A DNA stretch of 64,000 nucleotides from an uncultured Collinsella sp. (GTDB taxonomy: Bacteria; Actinomycetota; Coriobacteriia; Coriobacteriales; Coriobacteriaceae), in the NCBI GenBank assembly GCA_900542325.1, contig UQMY01000010.1, forward strand, positions 1 through 64,000. Reading direction: 5' to 3'. Each line of letters opens with the position of its first letter. The stretch's first letter is position 1. Shown here in pieces: positions 1 through 8,321 of the stretch. Made by a program: the position numbers and the translations under genes. The notes beneath the pieces were generated by a model, which made no database searches, was not told where the DNA came from, and saw only the letters and a list, made by a program, of their open reading frames with translations.

Positions 1-163
1 CCGCGCCGCGCTGGGAAGGGCCGCGTAGCGGTCCAAGAAATCGTCCGCAGTCCCGTTTGTGGTGCGATGTGGCTTGTGGGACGGGCGGGGGTCGGTCCGT
101 GGTAGACTATCGAACAACGTTTATTAATCGCGCGGTATCGTTGCCGCGAGAAGGGGTTGCGCC

Positions 164-742
164 ATGCAGGAGCTTGAGGATCGTATTCGCCATGACGGCA
201 TCGTAAAGGCCGGTAACGTCCTTAAGGTTGATGCCTTCCTCAACCACCAGTGCGACGTTGAGCTGTTCGATCACATGGGCGCTGAGTGGGCCCGTCTGTT
301 CGAGGGCGTCGAGATCAACAAGATCCTGACGATCGAGGCTTCGGGCATTGGCATGGCCTGCATCGCAGCTCAGCATTTTGGTGGCGTGCCGGTGGTCTTT
401 GCCAAGAAGGCCCAGTCCATTAACCTCGACGGCGAGCAGTATGCTACGACCATCTACTCCTTTACCAAACAGAAGGAGTACCCGGTTATCGTGGGCAAGC
501 GTTTCCTGTCCGAGGGCGATAAGGTCCTGATTATCGACGACTTCCTGGCCAACGGCTGCGCTCTTGAGGGTCTTATCAAGATCTGCGAGGCCGCGGGTGC
601 CGAGGTGTCCGGTATTGGCATTGCCGTGGAGAAGGGCTTCCAGGGCGGTGGCGATAAGCTCCGCGAGCGCGGCTTCCGCGTCGAGAGCCTGGCCCGTATC
701 GCCGATATGGACTGCGAGACCGGCGAGATCACCTTCGCCTAA
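164..742 (+). CDS. xpt: Xanthine phosphoribosyltransferase
   Basis: Cytoplasmic purine-salvage enzyme that joins xanthine to PRPP to make XMP. The 192-residue product carries the type I phosphoribosyltransferase PRPP loop VLIIDDFLANG at residues 121-131 and the upstream EASGIGM segment near residue 58. Length is normal for bacterial Xpt. The ATG follows AAGGGG with a 7-base gap. A weak -10 (TAGACT, 103-108) precedes it; no purine-riboswitch core is visible in the 163 bases upstream, although many Firmicute xpt genes have one. The gene stands alone and is closed by a strong hairpin terminator. Confidence 0.95.
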   Translation: MQELEDRIRHDGIVKAGNVLKVDAFLNHQCDVELFDHMGAEWARLFEGVEINKILTIEASGIGMACIAAQHFGGVPVVFAKKAQSINLDGEQYATTIYSFTKQKEYPVIVGKRFLSEGDKVLIIDDFLANGCALEGLIKICEAAGAEVSGIGIAVEKGFQGGGDKLRERGFRVESLARIADMDCETGEITFA

Positions 743-770
743 GCGCGCAACACAAGCGATTGGTATTCGA

Positions 771-806
771 TGTGACAAAGGGACTTTCCCTTTGTCACAT
801 TTTTTG
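771..806 (+). terminator. Intrinsic terminator of xpt
   Basis: Perfect 13-bp stem TGTGACAAAGGGA with a CTT loop, followed by six T. The same AAAGGGA-CTN-TCCCTTT centre recurs at 57544-57570 inside a different outer stem, so this may be a dispersed palindrome reused as a terminator. Confidence 0.85.
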
Positions 807-825
807 TATGAGGGGAGGTGTTGAT

Positions 826-1206
826 ATGGATGAGAACAAGATGGGATGGCGTGAGTATGCGCGCTATGCCGAGATGTCGGCCGAGGAGTTGGCGCGCGAT
901 TGCGAGGTGCAGGTGTTTCGCGCGACGGGTCCGGGCGGACAAGGCGTCAACACGACGGACTCGGCGGTGCGCATGAAGCATGGGCCCACGGGGATTGTCG
1001 TGACGGCGCGCGAGAGCCGTAGTCAGTTTCAGAATCGCAGCTGCTGTCTGCGTAAGCTGCGCGCTGAGCTTGAGCGTCGCGGGCGTCCACCGCGCCGTCG
1101 CGTCAAGACCAAAGTGCCCCAGCGATCGCGCCAGCGCAGGCTCAACGACAAGCACTTCAATGCGATTAAAAAGGCTAACCGTCGCAAGCCGGGCGGGGAG
1201 GAATGA
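826..1206 (+). CDS. RF-1 domain (GGQ) peptidyl-tRNA hydrolase-like protein
   Basis: Small 126-residue protein with the release-factor catalytic motif: GPGGQGVN places GGQ at residues 37-39, followed by a basic tail rich in Arg and Lys. The family (ArfB/YaeJ-like and related stand-alone RF-1 domains) hydrolyses peptidyl-tRNA on stalled ribosomes, and the basic tail would sit in the empty mRNA channel. No codon-recognition domain is present, so it is not RF1 or RF2. I chose the ATG preceded by AGGGGAGG; an upstream in-frame ATG at 760 falls before the terminator hairpin and has no ribosome site. Whether it is true ArfB or a paralogue is not decidable by eye. Confidence 0.85.
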   Translation: MDENKMGWREYARYAEMSAEELARDCEVQVFRATGPGGQGVNTTDSAVRMKHGPTGIVVTARESRSQFQNRSCCLRKLRAELERRGRPPRRRVKTKVPQRSRQRRLNDKHFNAIKKANRRKPGGEE

Positions 1207-1215
1207 TCTTCTCAA

Positions 1216-1286
1216 TAAGTTGCGGTGAAATGGGGACTGTTTTGCGGCTTTGGCTGCATAAACAGTCCCTATTTCACCGCAACTTA
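1216..1286. repeat. AGTTGCGGTGAAAT palindrome, copy 1
   Basis: 27-bp arms (1216-1242 and 1260-1286) with one mismatch around a 17-nt loop. The outer arm is TAAGTTGCGGTGAAAT and the inner arm GGGACTGTTT. It sits between the convergent ends of the GGQ gene and the lipid kinase gene. No T-run follows on either strand. Other copies: 18219, 19532, 42017, 57240. Confidence 0.9.
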
Positions 1287-1293
1287 GGTGAAG

Positions 1294-2253
1294 CTAGCGG
1301 GTTGGGTGCCAGACCTCGAGGACGGCGGGAAGGATATCCACCTCGATGCGCGAGGCGACAACGGGCTCGCCATCGGCCTGGATGGGGTAGTCGGGCTCCT
1401 CAAAGGTGAGCTCGGCATGGCGGCAGCGGCGCATGCGAATCGGCGGCAGTTTGGTATGGTGGCCGTCTTTGGCCGAAAGGAACATGGGCAGGGCAACCGC
1501 GCGTGGGACGGGGCCGCAGGCGTAGCAGACGTCGAGTATGCCATCGCAGGAATCGGCATCGGGACATATGCGATAGCCCGAGCCATAGGTGGGGCCCAGC
1601 TGAATTGCCATGATGATCGCCCTCACACGCTCGGCGGGCGCGCCGTCAAAGCTGACTGTCATGGGGTAGTTGCGATAGCGTAGGCCAAACTGCTCAAGTC
1701 CCGAGAGAGTGTAGAGCGGCGCGCCCGTCAAGCCGGTCTTTTTGCGCAGCTCGGTGGTGCCCAGGCCGATGGCGGCATCGATGCCGACCGAAAGCGTCTG
1801 GTCATAATACTCGACCGTCGCCTCGCCGCTACCGCTTGCGGGGTTCCATGAGCGAATGCGCCCGATGTCCTGACGTTGCAGCTCGCAGGTGAGTAGCGCG
1901 CCAAAATCCTTGCCGGAGAAATCGTCGATACCGAGCGTCTGGGCAAAATCGTTGCCGGAGCCCACGGGCAGGACGGCAAGAGCGGGGCGGGCGTCCTCCT
2001 TTTGCGTCATTAGCCCGTTGACGACCTCGTGAATCACGCCGTCGCCGCCGAGTGCGATAACCGTGCGGTAGCCCTGGGCCTGTGCGGCAAGTTCCTTGGC
2101 ATGCCCCATGCGCTCGGTCAGCACCAGGTCAAACTGGGATGCGCGCGCGGTCATATCCAAAAAGCGCTGCAGGCGCTCAGCGACCTCGCGCGCCGCACCC
2201 GACTGGGCGGCGGGGTTGGCGATGATGAGCGTGCGACCAAAATCAGTTGCGTG
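1294..2253 (-). CDS. Diacylglycerol/sphingoid-type lipid kinase family protein
   Basis: Member of the DagK/YegS/LCB5 kinase family, which phosphorylates diacylglycerol or related lipids at the inner face of the membrane using ATP. The nucleotide-binding signature GGDGVIHEVVNG begins at residue 70, and TLIIANPAAQSG near the N-terminus matches the family's first strand. Length of 319 residues is typical. I chose the ATG (codon 2253-2251) with GGGAG seven bases upstream; longer starts at 2280 and 2328 lack a ribosome site. Substrate cannot be told from sequence: DagK and YegS-like members look alike. Convergent with the GGQ gene across a palindromic repeat. Confidence 0.85.
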   Translation of the reverse strand, partial: HATDFGRTLIIANPAAQSGAAREVAERLQRFLDMTARASQFDLVLTERMGHAKELAAQAQGYRTVIALGGDGVIHEVVNGLMTQKEDARPALAVLPVGSGNDFAQTLGIDDFSGKDFGALLTCELQRQDIGRIRSWNPASGSGEATVEYYDQTLSVGIDAAIGLGTTELRKKTGLTGAPLYTLSGLEQFGLRYRNYPMTVSFDGAPAERVRAIIMAIQLGPTYGSGYRICPDADSCDGILDVCYACGPVPRAVALPMFLSAKDGHHTKLPPIRMRRCRHAELTFEEPDYPIQADGEPVVASRIEVDILPAVLEVWHPTR

Positions 2254-2343
2254 CATGGGGCGACTCCCGGCGTGTGACATGACAGTGCGGTCGCGCTCAG
2301 GTCGAATTGCCCCCGATTGTGGCTGCACGGCGAATACTAACGT

Positions 2344-3765
2344 CTACTCTATCAGGTCGTTGTGGCGCTCGATAGCATCCGCTACTGTACCGCCCTCATC
2401 CACAATAAGCGAACGGCGCTTGGGTGAGATGATGCGCTGGGCGGAGTACACGCCGCGGTGTCCACCGGTTAGGTAGCTGATAAAGGCCACGATGACAAAG
2501 AACCCGGCGGCCGTGCCGTGGAACAGGTCGATGGCCATCATGCAGGTGGTGATGGGCACGTTGAGGCCGGCGCAGAACACGCCGAGCATGCCGAGAGCCG
2601 CCAGAAAACTGGGGTCAAGCCCGGTAAGGCAACCGATCCAGCCACCGAGTGCCGCACCGATGCCAAACAGGGGCGTGACCTCGCCGCCTTGGAAGCCCGC
2701 GCCCAGGGTAAGCGCTGTGACGACCAACTTGATGGCTGCGTCCGCCAGGGTGGTGTTGCCGGCAAATCCGGCGCCGGAAAGCCACGTGGAAAGGCCGGCG
2801 TAGTCCCAGGCGTCGAGGAGGGCATAGGCGGCCAAAACCACGAGTGCGCCTATGAGTGCGCGGACGAGGTAATTGGTGATAAAGCGACCGTACAGGCTCT
2901 TGACGGTTCGAACCGACCAGGCAAAGAGGCGTGCCGTCAGGCCGAAGATAATTGCGCTGATAACAACGATGGCAACCGTCTGTGGTGTCATGTTGGGAAC
3001 GCTGGCGATGACATTCGCCTCGTACTCGGTTCCCAAGGCGAGCGATGTAAAGTAGCCGGTAAATGAGGCGACGAGGCAGTAGATGCCCGCGGTGTAGTCG
3101 ATCTTTCCGATGAAGCACATCTCCATGCCAAAGAAAGCTCCGGCAAGGGGCGAACCGAATACGGCGCCAAAGGCCGACGAGATGCCGGCGAGCATGAGGT
3201 CGTGGTGGTCATGCTTTTTGAGGTGAGCGAGGCTCGAGATGTTGCTGGCGATGGTGCCACCAATCTGCACCGCAGCTCCCTCGCGACCGGCCGACCCGCC
3301 CGTTAGGTGCGTGAGCGTGGAACAGACGAAGGTGAGGACGGCCATGCGCATATGGATGAGGCGTGTGCCCAGAGCGGAGTCGATGACCAGGTTGTTTCCG
3401 CGTTTGGCGGCAAGACCGTGGTTTTTGTACACCCATGCGGTGGCAACGCCCACAACGGGAAGCAGCGCGTAAATCCATGCATGGTGCTCGCGATAGTCGG
3501 TCGCGATATTCAGCGAGGCCAAAAACGCCCAAGCGGCAACGCCCATGGCAAGCGAGACGATAACGACGAGTACGAGCAACTTGGCGCTCGCGAGTAGGTT
3601 GCGGGCGTTGCGGCGCGTGTCGGCGGCCAAGAGATGCTCGGAGCGGGTGAGCTGTTGCCTGCCTGCCATGATGACGTCATTAAGGGAGAAAAAGCCGCCG
3701 TCGTCGAGCGACTGGGAATGATCCTGCGCCTCGTTTGCGCTTTCGGGTTTGTCGGTAAAAGCCAT
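2344..3765 (-). CDS. CLC-family anion transporter, fluoride (CLC-F) type
   Basis: Polytopic inner-membrane protein of 473 residues. GREGAAVQIGG (gating Glu162) and GGEVTPLFGIGAALG are the CLC selectivity-filter motifs; together with RGNNLVI and GSPLAGAFFGMEM they resemble the bacterial CLC-F H+/F- antiporters I recall rather than chloride exchangers such as ClC-ec1, whose GSGIP motif I do not see. If so, it expels fluoride in exchange for protons. A soluble N-terminal stretch of about 60 residues is longer than usual. AGAGGA precedes the ATG; a perfect -10 (TATAAT on the minus strand, plus coordinates 3795-3800) lies 30 bases upstream. No fluoride riboswitch is visible upstream. Plain chloride transport remains possible. 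Confidence 0.8.
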   Translation of the reverse strand: MAFTDKPESANEAQDHSQSLDDGGFFSLNDVIMAGRQQLTRSEHLLAADTRRNARNLLASAKLLVLVVIVSLAMGVAAWAFLASLNIATDYREHHAWIYALLPVVGVATAWVYKNHGLAAKRGNNLVIDSALGTRLIHMRMAVLTFVCSTLTHLTGGSAGREGAAVQIGGTIASNISSLAHLKKHDHHDLMLAGISSAFGAVFGSPLAGAFFGMEMCFIGKIDYTAGIYCLVASFTGYFTSLALGTEYEANVIASVPNMTPQTVAIVVISAIIFGLTARLFAWSVRTVKSLYGRFITNYLVRALIGALVVLAAYALLDAWDYAGLSTWLSGAGFAGNTTLADAAIKLVVTALTLGAGFQGGEVTPLFGIGAALGGWIGCLTGLDPSFLAALGMLGVFCAGLNVPITTCMMAIDLFHGTAAGFFVIVAFISYLTGGHRGVYSAQRIISPKRRSLIVDEGGTVADAIERHNDLIE

Positions 3766-3977
3766 ACGTTCCTCTTTTTGGTTGCAACAGGAGCATTATA
3801 GAACGTGCCAAACGTGACAAACCGGCAGGTTGATTTTCGGTTCTGTTTCGCCGTCCGTTACCGACAGGTGTATTCGCGGCCGCGGGCCAGGTCTTGAGCA
3901 AGCGGCGAGGGATTATACTGAGATAAACATAAAGAATCGGCGCTTTTGTTGCGCGCCGCAGCATGCTAGAGGTGTAT

Positions 3978-5240
3978 ATGGCTGAGAAACTCATTCCGTT
4001 GGAGGACGCACAGGCGATCGTCTTGTCGCACGTGAATCGCACCGAAGTTGTCGAGATTCCCGTGTGGCAGGCGGCCGGTCTTCCCCTGGCCGAGGACGCC
4101 ACGGCCGATATCGACATCTCTCCGTTTGCCAACAGCGCCATGGATGGATATGCCGTGCATGCCGTCGACCTCGCCAAAGCGTCCACCAATGCGCCCGTGA
4201 CGCTTTCCGTCGTGGGGCACGAAGCCGCGGGCCATGTGTTCGATGGCGTAATCGCCCCGGGCGAGACTGTCCGCATCATGACAGGCGCGCCGGTGCCCGA
4301 GGGTGCGGATGCTGTGGTGAAATACGAGATCGTCGAGGTGCTTGACGGCGACGGCAACGAGGGCTCGCACGTGAGCTTTTCGGCGCCTGCTAAAGTGGGG
4401 GAGAACGTTCGCTCTGCCGCCGAGGAGGCCCATGCCGGCGACGTCGTGATGCGTGCCGGCGAGGTTGTGGCCCCGGCCGGCGCTGGCCTGCTGGCAAGCG
4501 CCGGTTACGCGAGCGTGAAGGTCCATGCCGCTCCGCGCGTGGGCATTATCTCGCTGGGCACGGAGCTGGTCGCACCGAGCGAGCTGCCGGCACGCGGGCA
4601 GATTCGCGATTCCAACTCCTCGGCGTTGATGGCCGAAGCGCTCGATGCCGGCGCCGAGCCGGTGTTCTATGGCATTGCGCCCGATGATGAGCAGGCGATT
4701 GCCGAGCTGGTGCATCGCGCCGTGCAGGAGTGCGATTTTGTCATTACGAGCGGCGGCGCCTCTGCGGGCGATTACGACTACGTGACGGCGCTGGTCAAGC
4801 GCGAGGGCGAGGTGCTCTTCGACCGCATCTCGATGCGTCCTGGCAAAGCCATCACGTTTGGCCTGCTTGGGGGCAAGCCGTATTTGGGGCTTTCGGGCAA
4901 TCCCGCGGCGGCGTATGTGGGCTTTGAGATGCTCGCCCGCCCCGCGATCCGCAAGATGCGCGGCTTTGCCGAGGGTACGCGTCCCGTGCAGCAGGCGATA
5001 TTGACGCACGGCGTGAAGAAGCGCCAGGACCGACGCTTCTTCGATCGCGCCACGGTTTTGCGCGACCCCGAGACCGGTGAGCTGTTGGTGACCGAGGCCA
5101 AGACGCAGAATTCGGCGCTGCTCGGCACGATGCAGCGGGCCAACTGTCTGCTGCGTATTGACGAAGGGCCGTGTGAGCTCAAGCCGGGCGACGTCGTGGG
5201 CGTCGTGCGTGTCGATCTGCCTGAGGATGCCGTGTTGTAG
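3978..5240 (+). CDS. moeA: Molybdopterin molybdenumtransferase MoeA
   Basis: Inserts molybdate into adenylylated molybdopterin, the last step of Moco synthesis. The 420-residue product begins with the MoeA N-terminal block (PFANSAMDGYAVH, residues about 52-64), continues with the MoCF-binding domain (ITSGGASAGDYDYV, RPGKAITFG, LGLSGNPAAAYVGF) and ends with the beta-barrel domain IV. The ATG at 3978 is preferred over the ATG at 3963 because GAGGTG lies four bases upstream. A -10-like TATACT (3916-3921) is upstream. mogA follows after ten bases, and modABC lie just beyond, so this is a dedicated molybdenum block. Confidence 0.95.
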   Translation: MAEKLIPLEDAQAIVLSHVNRTEVVEIPVWQAAGLPLAEDATADIDISPFANSAMDGYAVHAVDLAKASTNAPVTLSVVGHEAAGHVFDGVIAPGETVRIMTGAPVPEGADAVVKYEIVEVLDGDGNEGSHVSFSAPAKVGENVRSAAEEAHAGDVVMRAGEVVAPAGAGLLASAGYASVKVHAAPRVGIISLGTELVAPSELPARGQIRDSNSSALMAEALDAGAEPVFYGIAPDDEQAIAELVHRAVQECDFVITSGGASAGDYDYVTALVKREGEVLFDRISMRPGKAITFGLLGGKPYLGLSGNPAAAYVGFEMLARPAIRKMRGFAEGTRPVQQAILTHGVKKRQDRRFFDRATVLRDPETGELLVTEAKTQNSALLGTMQRANCLLRIDEGPCELKPGDVVGVVRVDLPEDAVL

Positions 5241-5250
5241 GAGGAGTGCT

Positions 5251-5730
5251 ATGGAGCTGAAGATATCGATCGTGACGTGCTCGGACACGCGCGATCTTGC
5301 CCAGGATGAGGCCGGAGCCGCACTCGAGGAACTTATCGAGGCGCAGGGCTGGACGGTCGCCTCACATGTGGTTGTGCGCGACGACGTCAGCGAGATCGGT
5401 GATGCCATTGTGGAAGCCGCCGATGAGTGCCACGCCAATGTCGTGCTCACCTGCGGCGGCACGGGGCTTTCGATGCGCGATGTGACGCCCGAGGCGACGT
5501 GCGCCGTCTGCGACCGCGATGTGCCGGGTATTGCCGAGGCGATCCGTGCGTACTCCATGACCAAGACGCGCCGCGCCATGCTCTCGCGCGCCGTGTGCAT
5601 GCAGCGTGGGTATACGCTTGTCATCAACTTTCCGGGATCCACGAAGGCCGCCTGCGAAAGCTGGGAGGCCGTGAGCGATCAGCTGGAGCATGCGGCTCAG
5701 ATGACAGCAGGAGGCGGGCACGCCAAATAA
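5251..5730 (+). CDS. mogA: Molybdopterin adenylyltransferase (MogA/MoaB family)
   Basis: Adenylylates molybdopterin before metal insertion by MoeA. The 159-residue protein has the family signature LTCGGTGLSMRDVTPEAT (residues about 66-83) and NFPGSTKAA near the end. A start at 5251 gives a standard-length protein with TAGGAGGAG upstream; the frame stays open further 5' into moeA, but that part is out-of-frame moeA sequence. MogA and MoaB cannot be separated confidently by eye. It is cotranscribed with moeA and followed by a terminator. Confidence 0.92.
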   Translation: MELKISIVTCSDTRDLAQDEAGAALEELIEAQGWTVASHVVVRDDVSEIGDAIVEAADECHANVVLTCGGTGLSMRDVTPEATCAVCDRDVPGIAEAIRAYSMTKTRRAMLSRAVCMQRGYTLVINFPGSTKAACESWEAVSDQLEHAAQMTAGGGHAK

Positions 5731-5743
5731 GCGCACTACCTGC

Positions 5744-5779
5744 GGCGGAGTAACCTTACGGGCTGCTCCGCCTTTTATT
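5744..5779 (+). terminator. Terminator after moeA-mogA
   Basis: GGCGGAG (5744-5750) pairs with CTCCGCC (5766-5772), followed by TTTTATTT. It closes the moeA-mogA unit before the separately promoted mod genes. Confidence 0.75.
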
Positions 5780-5822
5780 TGCGCCCAAGGGGACGGCATT
5801 CTGTAGGCATGCCTGAAACTAT

Positions 5823-5874
5823 ATTCTCAGACGAGAATAATTTCTCAGAATCATTATTCGCACCGAAGTATAAT
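5823..5874 (+). promoter_or_regulatory. modA promoter with overlapping inverted repeats
   Basis: An AT-rich island in GC-rich DNA. ATTCTC-AGAC-GAGAAT (5823-5838) and GAATAAT-N11-ATTATTC (5835-5859) overlap, and TTCTCAGA repeats directly at 5824 and 5842, 18 bases apart. A perfect -10 TATAAT follows at 5869-5874, so a protein bound to the repeats would cover the -35 region. A molybdate-responsive repressor is the natural guess, but the sequence is not an obvious match to the classical ModE box. Confidence 0.6.
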
Positions 5875-5934
5875 CTAATTACAGAATAAAGCCTGCGGCG
5901 AGGTGCCCGGGTGTATCGTTCGAAAGGGTTGAAC

Positions 5935-6807
5935 ATGTTCGATATGGTTTCTCGCCGCGGATTCGTCTCGCTCTCTGCTGTCGCCGCTGCCGGCCTTGGC
6001 CTTGCCGGCTGCTCCGGCAACAAGACGTCTGAGCCGACTGGCTCCGATGCCGGTTCTGCTAAGGCATCTTCCAAGAAAGCTGTCGAGCTTCAGGTCTTCG
6101 CTGCCAACTCTCTCGAGAAGGCCCTGCCCGAGGTCCAGGAGCTCTACACCGATCAGACCGGCACCACCTTTGCCGACACGCAGCTTAAGGCCTCCGGCGA
6201 CCTCGTCGAGCAGATGCGTGCCGGCGCCACGGTCGACGTGCTCATCACGGCCTCCAAGGGCACCATGGACGACGCCGAGGCCGCCGAGCTCGTCGACGCC
6301 GACACGCGTGAGGATATGTTCGTCAACGATCTTGTGGTCATTCGCGCCGAGGGCTCCGACACCAAGGTCGAGGCCATCGCCGACGTCGCGAACCTGGACG
6401 GCAAGATCGCCATCGGCGACGGCAAGACCGTTCCTGCCGGCAAGTACGCCAACCAGGCCCTGGCTTCTGTGGGCCTCTACACCGGTACCGAGGGTGACGA
6501 TGGCGAGTACGCACCCGAGATCGCCGACAAGGTAGCGCTGGCCGACAAAGTTGGTACCGCTGCCGCCTATGTGTCCACAGGCGACTGCGTGGCCGGTTTT
6601 GTCTACAGCTCCGATATCTTCCGCTACGACGGCATCGAGGAGGCGTTCGTGTGTCCTGAGGACTCGCATAAGCCCATCGTGTATCCGGGCGCTGTCGCCG
6701 ATGGCTCCGAGCATGCCGACGAAGCAAAGGCGTTCATCGACTTTTGCCTGTCCAACAAGAAGGCTCAGAAGATTTGGGCTAAGTACGGCTTTGAGCTTTC
6801 CGCGTAG
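5935..6807 (+). CDS. modA: Molybdate ABC transporter substrate-binding lipoprotein
   Basis: Captures molybdate (or tungstate) outside the membrane and delivers it to ModBC. The N-terminus carries a twin-arginine-like SRRGFVSLSAV segment and a lipobox LAGC with the lipid-anchored cysteine at residue 26, so it is probably a membrane-tethered lipoprotein, possibly exported by Tat. The rest matches ModA: LQVFAANSLEKALPE at the start of the mature part and AYVSTGDCVAGFVYSSD near residue 210. The ATG at 5935 has AAAGGG upstream. First gene of the modABC set, with its own promoter region. Confidence 0.93.
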   Translation: MFDMVSRRGFVSLSAVAAAGLGLAGCSGNKTSEPTGSDAGSAKASSKKAVELQVFAANSLEKALPEVQELYTDQTGTTFADTQLKASGDLVEQMRAGATVDVLITASKGTMDDAEAAELVDADTREDMFVNDLVVIRAEGSDTKVEAIADVANLDGKIAIGDGKTVPAGKYANQALASVGLYTGTEGDDGEYAPEIADKVALADKVGTAAAYVSTGDCVAGFVYSSDIFRYDGIEEAFVCPEDSHKPIVYPGAVADGSEHADEAKAFIDFCLSNKKAQKIWAKYGFELSA

Positions 6808-6875
6808 TGCGGCTTGGCGCGATAATTCCATCGTTTTGTGTTTAACTCCGTCCTTGTATTCTCTTGGAGCTTTTC

Positions 6876-8318
6876 GTGCTTAATAGATTCCGCATGCTTG
6901 TCGCCTGTGCTTTGACCTTCGCGCTTTGCTGGGTGCCGGGATTTGCGTTTGCTGGGGACGCTGAGGACGGGGGCCAGGTTGCTGCGACCGCTCATGGGCT
7001 TTCTTATGGGATCGAGGGTTTTGAGCGGTTGGCCAAGGGGACCGCTCGTGCCATGGAGGGCCAGCCTGAGGGCTACCGGTTTCCCGTTGACGAGGACGTG
7101 GACCTTGTAGTGGCGCCTGCTGCCGATCGCGTTGTGGTGTGGATATCGTCCAAAGCGGTCGAGAAGTATGGATTGGATCCGCAGGACAACGAGTGCGTAT
7201 CGGGTCTCAAGGCCCTCGTCTGTAAGCTCGACAGCGCAAACTGCATGGGAGGTGCGCAGCTGGGGGACGTGGATCTTCCTTGGTATGTCACGGCGGAAAC
7301 AACGTTTGATGCCGGCGGGTATACCTATGGCTTTGACGAGCGCGGTGCGGATGGGGACCGCTATGTGGTGATTACATCAGCCTCGGGTGATGCCAAGGGC
7401 GGCGCGCGTTGGCTTGATAGCGCTCAAATGGTAGAAGCATCGTCTGTCGTATTGCGGGATGAGCCGGGGCCCTTGACCTCTCTGGCCTCCTTTTTAGGCG
7501 GCATCGACTACCGCCCGCTTTGGGTGTCCATTAAAACGAGTGGCCTTGCCCTGGTGATTGCCTTTGCACTGGGCCTGTTTGCCGCGTGGAAGACTATGGG
7601 TACCTCGAGTCGCATCAAGGGCCTGCTCGATTCAGTCTTTACGATTCCTATGGTGCTGCCGCCCACGGTCTGCGGCTTTCTGCTCCTCATGCTGTTTGGC
7701 CGCTCGACCGGGGTGGGCCAGTGGCTCATCGCGCATGGCGTCTCGATTGTCTTTACGTGGCCCGCGGCGGTGATATCTGCCGTCGTTGTGTCGTTTCCGC
7801 TGGTCTACCGCACGGCGCTCGGAGCCTTTGAGAGCCTTGACACGCAGATGCTCGATGCCGCGCGAACCCTGGGATGGTCCGAGCGTCGCATCTTTACCAA
7901 GCTTATGATGCCGCTTGGCTGGCCCTCGATTGCCGCCGGCGCGGTGCTTGCCTTCGCGCGTGCCATGGGCGAGTTTGGCTGCACGCTGTTCTTTGCGGGC
8001 AACTACGCCGGTATTACCCAAACCATCCCCATCGCCATCTACTTTGAGTGGATGGGCGGCAACACGTTGGTGGCCCTCTTTTGGGTCGTGGTCGTAATTG
8101 CGTTCAGCTTCCTGGTCATTCTGTTCATCAACATGTATACGGCGCATTCGCAAAAGTATCGCGAGCGTGGTCTCTCCCGTGCAGAGCGCAAACAGGCCAA
8201 GCAGCTGGGTAGCCAGATCGATTCACTCGACCCAGTGGGCGGCGATGCGCTGCGTATCGATCGCGAGGCGCTGGCCGAGCTCATGCGCGATGACGCAGCA
8301 CCGCAGGGAGGTCGATAA
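6876..8318 (+). CDS. modB: Molybdate ABC permease ModB with extra N-terminal extracytoplasmic domain
   Basis: The C-terminal part (from about residue 200) is a normal ModB permease: five or six membrane segments and the ABC-coupling EAA loop (MLDAARTLGWSERRIF and the following LPLGWPSI-like stretch) that contacts ModC. Unusually, it is preceded by a signal-like segment (residues 1-27) and about 165 residues of predicted external domain that I do not recognise. At 480 residues it is roughly twice the length of E. coli ModB. I chose the GTG with TTGGAG six bases upstream; a TTG at 6864 is possible. It lies between modA and modC, so the transport role is secure. Confidence 0.88.
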   Translation: MLNRFRMLVACALTFALCWVPGFAFAGDAEDGGQVAATAHGLSYGIEGFERLAKGTARAMEGQPEGYRFPVDEDVDLVVAPAADRVVVWISSKAVEKYGLDPQDNECVSGLKALVCKLDSANCMGGAQLGDVDLPWYVTAETTFDAGGYTYGFDERGADGDRYVVITSASGDAKGGARWLDSAQMVEASSVVLRDEPGPLTSLASFLGGIDYRPLWVSIKTSGLALVIAFALGLFAAWKTMGTSSRIKGLLDSVFTIPMVLPPTVCGFLLLMLFGRSTGVGQWLIAHGVSIVFTWPAAVISAVVVSFPLVYRTALGAFESLDTQMLDAARTLGWSERRIFTKLMMPLGWPSIAAGAVLAFARAMGEFGCTLFFAGNYAGITQTIPIAIYFEWMGGNTLVALFWVVVVIAFSFLVILFINMYTAHSQKYRERGLSRAERKQAKQLGSQIDSLDPVGGDALRIDREALAELMRDDAAPQGGR

Positions 8319-8321
8319 GCT

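Noticed and set aside
1..163. Purine riboswitch before xpt
   Set aside because: The conserved junction sequences and loop-loop motif of the purine aptamer are not visible in this stretch.
3766..3977. Fluoride riboswitch upstream of the CLC-F gene
   Set aside because: No match to the conserved crcB-motif core on the minus strand; only a promoter-like TATAAT is seen.
5780..5934. Moco/tungsten-cofactor RNA motif upstream of modA
   Set aside because: The region is AT-rich with short operator-like repeats and lacks the long GC-rich multi-stem structure expected.
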